This document shows, piece by piece, positions 1 to 6,173 of a stretch of 6,291 nt of DNA. Positions within the stretch are counted from its first letter, which is position 1; each line of letters begins with the position of its first letter. The notes beneath the pieces are model-generated. The model saw only the letters and a list, made by a program, of their open reading frames with translations. It made no database searches and was not told the origin of the DNA. The DNA is from Bacteriovoracaceae bacterium UBA6144 (GTDB lineage: Bacteria; Bdellovibrionota; Bacteriovoracia; Bacteriovoracales; Bacteriovoracaceae): assembly GCA_002435705.1 (NCBI GenBank), contig DIVA01000124.1, forward strand, positions 1-6,291. The letters are read 5' to 3'. Position numbers and translations under genes: made by a program.

Positions 1-756
1 CGTTTCGAGGAGGCACTCGGCACTCAACTCTTTCGTCGTGAAGGTATGCGTCTTCTTCTCACGCCGATTGGTGAAGAAGTGCTGCGTTTGTCACATCAGG
101 TCCACGCCTCAGGTCAGCGATTAAGAGAGCTCGCCACTTCCAATACTCTTCAGCGCCATCTGAAGTTTGGATCCTTGGATAATATTCCAAAAGTGTTTGT
201 GGCCGATCTCGCGATCCGTTTGAAAGAGAAGGCCGATGCGATGGTGAGTGTGATCGAAGGGGATCTGGAACTTCTTTTGCGGGAGCTCGTCGCAGGCAGC
301 ATTGAGTTTGTGGTGACAGAATTTCCAGTGCGACAGGTGGCGGGAAAAAAACTCGCTTCAGTCTCTCTGGCAAAAAAACAAGTCGGTGTCTTTGGTGTGA
401 AACGATTTTTGAAGCTTAAAAAAGGTTTTCCCCAATCCCTCGATCAGGTTCCGGTGATTCTTCCCACCGAGCACTCGAGGCTTAAAAGTGAAATCGACCA
501 TTTCTTCGTTGCCTCCGGGATTAATCCCAAAGTCGTATTTGAATCACAAGATACGATGGTGCAGAAGATGTTGGCCTTAAAAGGCGAGGGAGTCGTTTTC
601 TTGCCCTACCATGAATCGGAGATTGGTATTTTAGAAGATTTGCATCTGATTGCGGAAGTGCCAGAGCTTGAGAGCGAGTTCTTTGCCGTTTCACTCACGA
701 GTGATCGAAGTCTTCGAGAGCTCTCGCTTCATCTCAAAGGGCCAGGAAGCGTTTAA
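1..756 (+). CDS. LysR-family transcriptional regulator, NhaR-like (5' partial)
   Basis: DNA-binding transcriptional regulator. The reading frame is open from base 1 and the gene begins upstream of the window, so the ATG at 46 is internal, not the start. The first visible residues (ALGTQLFRREG, then TPIGEE at about 21-26) are the typical end of the LysR winged helix-turn-helix; roughly the first 45 residues are missing. The remaining 225 or so residues form the effector-binding domain. Segments such as GDLELLLRELVAGSIEFVV, LKSEIDHFFVASGI and the following VVFESQDTMVQKMLALKGEGVVFLP arrangement resemble NhaR, the regulator of the Na+/H+ antiporter gene nhaA in enterobacteria, more than the CysB or BenM types. 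That subgroup call comes from memory of the pattern and is moderate. Its target cannot be read here. The 3' end overlaps the convergent patatin gene by 23 nt, with no room for a separate terminator. Confidence 0.9.
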   Translation, partial: RFEEALGTQLFRREGMRLLLTPIGEEVLRLSHQVHASGQRLRELATSNTLQRHLKFGSLDNIPKVFVADLAIRLKEKADAMVSVIEGDLELLLRELVAGSIEFVVTEFPVRQVAGKKLASVSLAKKQVGVFGVKRFLKLKKGFPQSLDQVPVILPTEHSRLKSEIDHFFVASGINPKVVFESQDTMVQKMLALKGEGVVFLPYHESEIGILEDLHLIAEVPELESEFFAVSLTSDRSLRELSLHLKGPGSV

Positions 757-1876
757 TTTCTTCACTGCGCGCTTTGGTGTCATCGAATCCAAGCTCCATC
801 AGAGGGATCGAATAACTCTTATCAAAGGCCAGGTAGCTTAAGAGGTCCAGACCTTCGTTCCCGGTCACGCCGATCCCTTTTAAGAGATAGCGCAACATGG
901 TTGGAAGCTCTTTTGAGAGCTGAGCGGTCATGAGTCCCAAGTCTTGCGAGGGACGCAAGAGAAGAATGGGAATCGATTTTAAATTTTGAAAATACTGATC
1001 ACGCTTCGAGGGATCAAGATGGTAGAGCGTTTGATTGATGCGACTCAGTCTCTCCACGTCACTCTCGAGAGCATCGAGGAAAACCGCGTTCATGAGAATC
1101 CCCGCGATCTGACCGATGGTGGGATCGGGATTATGCATGAAAGATTTTTGACGAACCACCTCAGAGTTTTTCTCAGAACGAATTCCAATGGCAATGATCT
1201 TATCCGCGCCCAAGTGAATGGCCGGTGAGAGCGGGGTGGTTTGTCTCACACATCCATCAGCAAAAAAACTCTCTTCCACTTGCACTGGTGGAAAGAAGAG
1301 AGGAATGGCGGAGCTTGCCATGATGTGGTCACTGGTGATGTCCGTTTGCTTCGAGAAGCGATCCGATCGCGACCAAGGGGTGACCTCGTGTTGATTCTGA
1401 TGAAACACCACACTCACACCACTGTAGAGATTGGTCGTCGAGACCGCAAAGCCCTCGGGTTTTCCCCGCTGAATGTTGGCGTTGAGTTTTTTGAAATCCA
1501 CTTCGCGCTCGATGAGCTGTCTCAGCGGCGCGGTATCTAAAAGATGATTGGCCTTGGAGCCTTCGGGCTTAAGTCCTCCGAAGACAGTGCCGGTGATCCA
1601 CTTGCTTCCGAGTTTACCCACAGAAAGTGCGCCGAGGTCGAAGACGTCTTGGGGGCGGATACTTTTCCATAGATCCCACAGCTGCGAAGTGGCGATGTCC
1701 CAGTTATCTGCGTGAGCAGCAAGATAAACAGCATTGAGAGCGCCAGCGGAGTTGCCAGTGATAATTTGAAAGAGGTTTTCATCCTCTCCCATGATCTCGT
1801 AAATCGCGCGAAGTGCTCCTACTTGATAGGCCCCACGCGCACCACCACCCGTAAGTGCGATTGCGTTTTTTTGCAT
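734..1876 (-). CDS. Patatin-like phospholipase family protein (lipid acyl hydrolase)
   Basis: Predicted 380-residue serine acyl hydrolase acting on phospholipids or other acyl esters through a Ser-Asp dyad. All three family signatures are present: the glycine-rich oxyanion loop GGGARGAY at 10-17, the nucleophile elbow GNSAG with Ser43 (most relatives have GTSAG), and the Asp207 motif ADGCVRQTTPLSPA, where a Gly or Ala usually follows DG instead of Cys. The typical segment MASSAIPLFFPPV lies just before it at 186-198. No signal peptide or membrane helix is visible, so the enzyme is probably cytoplasmic or a secreted type without a Sec signal. The roughly 100-residue C-terminal part has no motif I recognise. 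The ATG lies 12 nt after the stop of the FAD oxidoreductase gene and has no clear Shine-Dalgarno sequence, which suggests cotranscription and coupled translation. Patatins serve as membrane-remodelling enzymes, toxins or virulence lipases; which applies here is not visible. Confidence 0.93.
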   Translation of the reverse strand: MQKNAIALTGGGARGAYQVGALRAIYEIMGEDENLFQIITGNSAGALNAVYLAAHADNWDIATSQLWDLWKSIRPQDVFDLGALSVGKLGSKWITGTVFGGLKPEGSKANHLLDTAPLRQLIEREVDFKKLNANIQRGKPEGFAVSTTNLYSGVSVVFHQNQHEVTPWSRSDRFSKQTDITSDHIMASSAIPLFFPPVQVEESFFADGCVRQTTPLSPAIHLGADKIIAIGIRSEKNSEVVRQKSFMHNPDPTIGQIAGILMNAVFLDALESDVERLSRINQTLYHLDPSKRDQYFQNLKSIPILLLRPSQDLGLMTAQLSKELPTMLRYLLKGIGVTGNEGLDLLSYLAFDKSYSIPLMELGFDDTKARSEEIKRFLAL

Positions 1877-1888
1877 GAGAAAATCATA

Positions 1889-2710
1889 TCACTTTAACAG
1901 ATCACGGAGAACAGATTCTGCAGAAGCCAGCGATCCTTCAATTCCAGGGTGAAGAAAGCCATCACCACATAAAATGAGTCCAGGAGCGGGTTTAAGAAAA
2001 GGAGTGTTGTGAGAAGTCTCAGGTGTTGAGTAGCGCCATTTTTTAATCTCACTGTGATAGAGCGGTCGTTCAGGAAGATAGCTCCACAAAAGTCGAGTGG
2101 TTCGCTCGAGAATTTCTACGTCGGTGAGTTCAAACCACTCCTCAGAAAGAGCAGCCGACAGGTAGAAGCTGATACCATCTTCACACAGTCCTCTGTTCTT
2201 CATGAAATAGACTTGGTGTTCGCGGAGAATATCTTGTGCTTGTGCACTCACCGGCATGCGGTAGAGACCGACGATCGATTTGTGGTAGGAAAGCTTCCAC
2301 TGAGCTCCATAGGCAATGTTTGATTCGTCTAACAGACCTAAGGCCTGAGGCAGAGGAGCGGTGAGAATAACTTTGCGAGCTGTGTACTCGCCTTTGTCAG
2401 TCTCGAGCACCCAATGGTCTTGGTGGTGATGCAGCTTCAAGACTCGCGTCTCAAGGATGATATCTAATCCCTTCGCAATTTTTTTCGGCAGTGCCGTCAT
2501 TCCTCCGGGAACGTGGCAGCCGCGATGCAACTCTTGGGTGCGCATGGATTCGGGCCAGCAGGGGTTGCCATGGTCGAATTTTTGTTCGTCAATTCGACGC
2601 GTGGCCATGCGCCCGCCGACGCCGCGGGATTTTTCAATGATTGGGCAATTTAGTCTCTTAGCGATGGTGAGGCCAGCGATGCCGGCCCCAATCACAATAT
2701 GCTCATTCAT
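1889..2710 (-). CDS. Renalase-like NAD(P)/FAD-dependent oxidoreductase (compact form)
   Basis: Predicted 273-residue flavoprotein of the amine-oxidase/renalase fold. Visible motifs are the dinucleotide-binding GAGIAG at 8-13, the ribose-binding acidic Glu26, the strongly conserved EKSRGVGGRMATRR stretch at 26-39, FDHG at 45-48, a KWRYS motif at 224-228, and the C-terminal FAD motif LILCGDGF at 246-252 followed by GIEGSLASAESV. Bacterial relatives are usually about 310-340 residues. Here the segment between FDHG and the VPGGMTALPKKI motif is only about 20 residues, some 40 shorter than I expect. Bacterial renalases oxidise aberrant reduced nicotinamide isomers; whether this protein does so is unknown. 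Its ATG lies 1 nt after the merR stop (TAA-T-ATG) and has no clear Shine-Dalgarno sequence, so translation is probably coupled to that of the regulator. There is no signal peptide, so it should be cytoplasmic. Confidence 0.9.
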   Translation of the reverse strand: MNEHIVIGAGIAGLTIAKRLNCPIIEKSRGVGGRMATRRIDEQKFDHGNPCWPESMRTQELHRGCHVPGGMTALPKKIAKGLDIILETRVLKLHHHQDHWVLETDKGEYTARKVILTAPLPQALGLLDESNIAYGAQWKLSYHKSIVGLYRMPVSAQAQDILREHQVYFMKNRGLCEDGISFYLSAALSEEWFELTDVEILERTTRLLWSYLPERPLYHSEIKKWRYSTPETSHNTPFLKPAPGLILCGDGFLHPGIEGSLASAESVLRDLLK

Positions 2711-2711
2711 A

Positions 2712-3650
2712 TTAATCTAGCTGTTCTAGTGTTTTGTCCAATTCCGCGAAGCTCGAAAACACGCGTACTTTTTTACCTTTATTCGTGAGGTAGCGAGAAA
2801 GGTCATGCATTCCCACAATCCAGATCTCACATAAATTTTTGGTTGAAAGAAGAATCTCGTCAATGAAATTTGGCAGAGGAGATTTGAGGTGATTGACATG
2901 AGTCACACCGAGCACCAGCACACTTGCCTCAACAGCGTTCACTGCTTCGGAGATACTGGCAGAAGGAAGATTCGAGCTGAGGAAGAAAAAATTCATCTGG
3001 TGCTGACAGCACAGCAGCGCACTCATCATGATGTCCATCATGTGCAGTTCGCCCTCCGGAGTGGCAAGTGCAATTTTATTTGTCGATTTCACTTTCTTCT
3101 CGTAGTGACCGTAGATGATGTTCCCGACATGAAACTTAATGATCGCCATGAGCGCGATGATCTGAGTGTTCGATAGGGTTCCATTTTGGCGACGGACTTC
3201 TACTTCTTTGAGCAGGGGGTGCAAGATGTCGAGCGCAAAGCGACCTGGGCTCAACGCCATTTTCGCTTTGTTGAGCTCATGAGAGATGATGTCGACTTTA
3301 TATCCCGCCAGTGCCATGAGCAGATTATTGCGGGTCTCTTCCGCATTCAGTTCAATGCGCTGAGCTTGAGCTGGCGACTGGTGTAAAGAGATGCTACGAG
3401 TGCTGGTGAGTTTTTCGTAGATTTCTTTGAGCTCCGTGTCGGGGAGTCTTGCAATCTGGCCAATCGAGTTCCCCAGATTAGTCAGTTGAGAGAGAAGAGT
3501 GAGTCTTTCAATCTCTTCATTGGAATATTGACGACGACCTGTATCAGTACGGTCAGGCCTAAGGGCGCCGTAACGCTTCTCCCAAGCTCTGATGGTGTGG
3601 GTGGACAGTCCTGAGATCTGGGCCGCCATTTGGATGTTAAAATACTTCAT
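2712..3650 (-). CDS. MerR-family regulator with B12-binding-like domain (CarA/CarH/LitR type)
   Basis: Predicted 312-residue transcriptional regulator. Residues 1-70 are a MerR winged-helix domain with the subgroup signature IRAWEKRYGALRPDRT (20-35), then GRRQYSNEEIERL and GNSIGQIA. Residues of about 103-180 look helical and match the four-helix bundle that precedes the cobalamin domain in CarH. Residues of about 190-300 resemble a Rossmann-type B12-binding domain: ATPEGELH at 196-203 matches the E-x-H motif whose His binds cobalt, here His203, and LPSASISEAVNAVEASVLVLGVT follows as expected. The upper-face residues of CarH (Trp, then Glu-His about ten residues later) align with Arg154 and Ile164-Ile165, so light sensing is doubtful. 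The start chosen is the ATG at 3650, with an AAGGAG site 6 nt upstream. An in-frame TTG at 3701 is rejected because it lies upstream of the predicted promoter -10. The gene heads an operon with the FAD oxidoreductase and patatin genes. Confidence 0.88.
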   Translation of the reverse strand: MKYFNIQMAAQISGLSTHTIRAWEKRYGALRPDRTDTGRRQYSNEEIERLTLLSQLTNLGNSIGQIARLPDTELKEIYEKLTSTRSISLHQSPAQAQRIELNAEETRNNLLMALAGYKVDIISHELNKAKMALSPGRFALDILHPLLKEVEVRRQNGTLSNTQIIALMAIIKFHVGNIIYGHYEKKVKSTNKIALATPEGELHMMDIMMSALLCCQHQMNFFFLSSNLPSASISEAVNAVEASVLVLGVTHVNHLKSPLPNFIDEILLSTKNLCEIWIVGMHDLSRYLTNKGKKVRVFSSFAELDKTLEQLD

Positions 3651-3656
3651 AAGGGG

Positions 3657-3662
3657 CTCCTT
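3657..3662 (-). promoter_or_regulatory. Ribosome binding site of the merR-type gene
   Basis: On the - strand the sequence is AAGGAG, 6 nt before the ATG at 3650. It fixes the start at the residues MKYFNIQ and rules out the longer TTG-initiated reading. It is the only clear Shine-Dalgarno site in the three-gene operon. Confidence 0.85.
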
Positions 3663-3681
3663 TTTTATCAAATCTACTTTA

Positions 3682-3712
3682 ATTATACGCCTTTGGGACA
3701 AGCCTCAGACAA
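3682..3712 (-). promoter_or_regulatory. Promoter of the merR-FAD oxidoreductase-patatin operon
   Basis: On the - strand the -35 box is TTGTCT (3712-3707) and the -10 box is a perfect TATAAT (3687-3682), separated by 19 nt. Transcription would start near 3675, giving a leader of about 25 nt that contains the AAGGAG site. A spacer of 19 nt is longer than the sigma-70 optimum and is typical of promoters bound by MerR-family proteins between the two boxes. Regulation by the operon's own regulator is therefore plausible, though not shown. Confidence 0.6.
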
Positions 3713-3713
3713 T
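3683..3713. promoter_or_regulatory. Candidate operator: three half-sites at 11-nt steps
   Basis: On the + strand ACG (3687-3689), ACA (3698-3700) and ACA (3709-3711) are spaced exactly 11 nt apart. Each is preceded by a T four bases upstream (3683, 3694, 3705). CarH of Thermus binds three tandem direct repeats of about 11 bp containing an ACA core, overlapping its own promoter. The sites here cover the -35, the spacer and the end of the -10. The T offset differs by one base from the consensus I remember, and the motif is short, so chance is a real alternative. Confidence 0.4.
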
Positions 3714-3817
3714 TGCAGAAGCGATGTCTAATGTAGAGAAAAGTGAGGAAAGTGCCTAGAATTCTTGAGTTTTTGTGGGTTTTTGGGTAGCCTCTCCTTA
3801 ATTGTCCAAGCGAACAA

Positions 3818-3822
3818 AGAGG
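3818..3822 (+). promoter_or_regulatory. Ribosome binding site of the epimerase gene
   Basis: AGAGG lies 6 nt before the ATG at 3829. It decides the start in favour of MKILLTGATG and against an in-frame TTG at 3802, which would add nine residues before the dinucleotide-binding motif and has no comparable site. Confidence 0.7.
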
Positions 3823-3828
3823 TTGTTG

Positions 3829-4749
3829 ATGAAGATTCTCCTAACTGGAGCTACTGGTTTTGTGGGTAAGGTTTTGGTTCGCCAGCTTCAAGAAGCAGGC
3901 GACGAAGTGGTGATTCTTACTCGTCACATCCAGGGAGCGGCCCTTAATCTTGGAAGTGCTTGTCGCTATTTTCAGTGGAATGATCCCAGACAGACTCCTC
4001 CTCTCGAGGCTTTTGCAGGAGTGGATGCGGTCATCAATCTTATGGGTGAAGGCATCGCTGAGAAGCGCTGGAGTGATGAGCAAAAAAAGAAAATTTATAA
4101 CTCACGCATCGATGGAACTCGCAGTCTTGTGAATGCTTTTAAAGCTCTAGGCGTAGCGGCTCCTAAGACTTTCGTTTCTACTTCGGCGATCGGCGTTTAC
4201 GGCAAGCGCGGAGACGAAGAGGTGTTTGAGACTGAGACGATTAAGGATCAAGATTTCCTCTCGCATGTTTGTGTCGATTGGGAAAATGAAGCGCTCAAAG
4301 CGGAAGCCTTGGGCGTGCGTGTGGCCCTTATGAGAGTGGGTGTCGTTCTCGGTCGTAATGGTGGGGCACTGGCCAAGATGCTTCCTATCTTTAAACTTGG
4401 TGGTGGTGGACCTTTGGGGTCTGGGAAACAGTGGATGAGTTGGATTCACATTGAAGATCTTGCAGGCATGTACGTGCGCGCCGCTAAGGAAGCAAGCTTC
4501 AAAGGTGCTTACAATGCCACGGCCCCTTATCCTGCCACGAATGCGGACTTCTCAAAAATGCTGGGTAAAGTTCTGAAGCGTCCTGCTTTTGCTCCTGCTC
4601 CAGGATTTGTGATGGAGCTTGTCTTTGGTGAAATGAGCACTGTCATTCTTGATGGTCAGCGTGTGATTCCTAAGCGCATGCACGATGAGGCGCACTTTCA
4701 CTACCGCTATCCGACGCTTGAGATGGCCCTGAAAGAAACAGCTTTTTAA
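3829..4749 (+). CDS. TIGR01777-family (YfcH-like) NAD(P)-binding epimerase-like protein
   Basis: Predicted 306-residue atypical extended short-chain dehydrogenase, the usual length for this family. The Rossmann motif GATGFVG is at 7-13. Family-specific blocks follow in order: NLMGEGIAEKRW (70-81), RIDGTRSLVNAF (93-104), STSAIGVYG (117-125), RVGVVLGRNGGALAKML (169-185) and GSGKQWMSWIHIEDL (197-211). The C-terminal DUF1731-like part (about 252-301) contains GEMSTVILDGQRVIPKR and ends in FHYRYPTLEMAL. Tyr124 is not followed by a Lys at the canonical YxxxK spacing, which is common in this atypical group. Family members include E. coli YfcH and the plant and cyanobacterial SulA-like proteins; their substrate is unknown. 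The gene is divergent from the merR operon across 178 nt. I see no convincing sigma-70 promoter; TTGAGT at 3765-3770 with TAGCCT 17 nt later is weak. Its stop overlaps the convergent aldehyde dehydrogenase stop by 4 nt. Confidence 0.93.
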   Translation: MKILLTGATGFVGKVLVRQLQEAGDEVVILTRHIQGAALNLGSACRYFQWNDPRQTPPLEAFAGVDAVINLMGEGIAEKRWSDEQKKKIYNSRIDGTRSLVNAFKALGVAAPKTFVSTSAIGVYGKRGDEEVFETETIKDQDFLSHVCVDWENEALKAEALGVRVALMRVGVVLGRNGGALAKMLPIFKLGGGGPLGSGKQWMSWIHIEDLAGMYVRAAKEASFKGAYNATAPYPATNADFSKMLGKVLKRPAFAPAPGFVMELVFGEMSTVILDGQRVIPKRMHDEAHFHYRYPTLEMALKETAF

Positions 4750-6134
4750 GAGATCACTTGTTTGAGCCGTGTCTGTTCAGACACGGCCCACTTCACTCCA
4801 CCCATCCCGAGACCACTTTGCTCATGACCGCCAAACGCCATGGCATCCACGCGCCAAGCGGTGTGATCGTTGATCATGAGATTCATGCACGCCATTTTTT
4901 GTTCAGCCTCTTCTATGAGTGACGAGTCTTGCGTAAAGATACTCGCAGCAAAGTGATAAGGAGAGTCCTCAATCGCTTGATAGCAGTCGTTAATCTCCAC
5001 ATAAGGATTCACACACACCACGGGAGCAAAGGCCTCCTCCCGCATCAGGAGGGCGTGCGCAGGCACATGGGTCAGGATAGTGGGTGACATGAACTGAGGT
5101 CGCGTGTCTTTATTTTCGAGAGCTATTTGGGCACCGAGCTCTTTGGCTTCTGCCATCCAGCGGCTCATTTTGATTTTCACTTCAGGTCTGATTAAGGGAC
5201 CAATATCCGTGGTTTCTAAGCGCGCATCGTCTACTACAAGCTTGGCGGCCATGGCGCAGAATTTTTCTAAAAATAAATCGAAGACTTTTTGTTGCACAAA
5301 GATTTTCTGGGTGGAGATGCACACTTGGCCGGCGTGATAGAAAGCTCCTTTGCACAGACTCTTCGCTGCGAGCTCAAGATCAGCATCAGCACACACAATC
5401 GCTGTGGCCACACCTCCGTGCTCAAGGGCAAGTCGTGTTCCGGGAGCCAGCTTCGAGCGCAGGGACCAGCCAATCTGGGCGGAGCCGACGAAAGAGACAA
5501 ATTTAAACACCGGGTGCGCCACGAGTGCTTCAATCTCTGGGATGTCAGCATGAATCAAAAGGGCGATCGCTGGGTCCACTCCCATTTTTCTTAGCGTCTC
5601 TGAGAGCCACTGAGCGCAGTAAGGAGTAGCAGGAGAAGGCTTAAAACAAATCGGGTTCCCCGCCGCCAGGGCCGTGCCGACTTGATGAGCGAGAAGATTC
5701 AGTGGGTGATTGAAAGCCGAGAGGGCCAGAACCGGACCAATAGGAAATCTCATGGCCTTGATTTTTTTTCCGGCGGCCTGTGGACTTGAGCTGAGATCCG
5801 CAGGTTCTTCTTCAGTCACAAGAGCTTCCTCTGCACAGAGTTTAAAAGTGATCGCTGCTCGCTGCACTTCCACGCGGGCATCTTTGAGTGGTTTGCCCCC
5901 TTCGGAGGCAATCAGCAAAGAGAGCTCTTGTGAGTGCTCTAGAATTTCTTCGGCGATACGAGTGAGCCAGTGGGAGCGAGTGTGTGCGCTCGTCTGTTTG
6001 AGAAGACTGACTCCCTTAAGCATCGCTTTTCGGATCATTTCCAGATCAGAGGCGTTGATTAAAGGGATCTCACCGGATTTCTCGAGCGTGTTAGGATTGA
6101 TGACCGCAAGAGAGATCTTTGTGGGGGGTAACAT
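4746..6134 (-). CDS. NAD(P)-dependent aldehyde dehydrogenase family protein
   Basis: Predicted 462-residue aldehyde dehydrogenase that would oxidise an aldehyde to a carboxylate. The catalytic set is complete: Asn142 in SAFNHPLN, Lys165 in CFKPS, the general base Glu238 in LEHGG (most relatives read LELGG), the nucleophile Cys272 in GQVCIS and the coenzyme-binding Glu367 in REEAFAPV. The FVGS motif of the Rossmann fold is at 215-218. The end, INDHTAWRVDAMAFGGHEQSGLG, and the SAFNHPLNLLAHQVGTALAAGNP block resemble the lactaldehyde, PhnY-phosphonoacetaldehyde and non-phosphorylating glyceraldehyde-3-phosphate dehydrogenase side of the superfamily. The substrate cannot be read from sequence. The length is slightly under the usual 470-500, with nothing obviously missing. 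The start at 6134 has an AAAAGG site (6146-6141) 6 nt upstream. No partner gene in the window points to a pathway. Confidence 0.94.
   Translation of the reverse strand: MLPPTKISLAVINPNTLEKSGEIPLINASDLEMIRKAMLKGVSLLKQTSAHTRSHWLTRIAEEILEHSQELSLLIASEGGKPLKDARVEVQRAAITFKLCAEEALVTEEEPADLSSSPQAAGKKIKAMRFPIGPVLALSAFNHPLNLLAHQVGTALAAGNPICFKPSPATPYCAQWLSETLRKMGVDPAIALLIHADIPEIEALVAHPVFKFVSFVGSAQIGWSLRSKLAPGTRLALEHGGVATAIVCADADLELAAKSLCKGAFYHAGQVCISTQKIFVQQKVFDLFLEKFCAMAAKLVVDDARLETTDIGPLIRPEVKIKMSRWMAEAKELGAQIALENKDTRPQFMSPTILTHVPAHALLMREEAFAPVVCVNPYVEINDCYQAIEDSPYHFAASIFTQDSSLIEEAEQKMACMNLMINDHTAWRVDAMAFGGHEQSGLGMGGVKWAVSEQTRLKQVIS
4766..4787. terminator. Perfect 22-bp palindrome, possible bidirectional terminator hairpin
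   Basis: The left arm GCCGTGTCTG (4766-4775) is repeated as its exact complement at 4778-4787, with TT between. As RNA it can form a GC-rich 9-bp stem with a 4-nt loop on either strand. It starts 17 nt after the epimerase stop and lies inside the last codons of the aldehyde dehydrogenase gene (residues AVSEQTR). Neither side has a run of T after the stem, so it does not meet the classic intrinsic terminator definition. It may instead cap the epimerase transcript or act with Rho. Confidence 0.5.
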
Positions 6135-6137
6135 AGA

Positions 6138-6167
6138 TTGCCTTTTATGAACTGAAGCCCTTACAAT
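6138..6167 (+). promoter_or_regulatory. Candidate promoter of the lipoprotein gene (leaderless)
   Basis: TTGCCT (6138-6143) and TACAAT (6162-6167) are separated by 18 nt and match 4/6 and 5/6 of the sigma-70 boxes. A start seven bases after the -10 box would fall on the A of the lipoprotein ATG at 6174. That agrees with the lack of any Shine-Dalgarno sequence before that gene. This is inferred from short motifs only. Confidence 0.4.
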
Positions 6168-6173
6168 AGTTTT

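Noticed and set aside
715..726. 12-bp palindrome CGAGAGCTCTCG near the end of the LysR-type gene
   Set aside because: The usable stem is only about 4 bp once a loop is allowed and there is no T-tract, so I do not call it a terminator.
46..756. Taking the ATG at 46 as the start of the LysR-type gene
   Set aside because: The same frame is open from base 1 and encodes the conserved end of the helix-turn-helix (ALGTQLFRREG), so the true start is outside the window.
3651..3701. Longer merR-type reading from a TTG at 3701 (17 extra residues)
   Set aside because: The perfect TATAAT at 3687-3682 lies downstream of that TTG, there is no ribosome binding site for it, and MerR domains normally begin a few residues before the helix-turn-helix, as the ATG at 3650 gives.
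3802..3828. Longer epimerase reading from a TTG at 3802
   Set aside because: The ATG at 3829 has a better-spaced AGAGG site and places the Rossmann motif at residues 7-13, as is usual in this family.
5033..5052. CCTCCT/AGGAGG inverted repeat within the aldehyde dehydrogenase gene
   Set aside because: It is a short 6-bp stem explained by the conserved coding block around REEAFAPV, and nothing suggests an internal start or regulatory role.
5710..6150. 146-residue open frame on the + strand opposite the aldehyde dehydrogenase
   Set aside because: It lies wholly antisense to a gene with a complete catalytic motif set. It has a low-complexity Ser/Arg/Ala-rich translation with no recognisable domain and looks like a codon-bias shadow.
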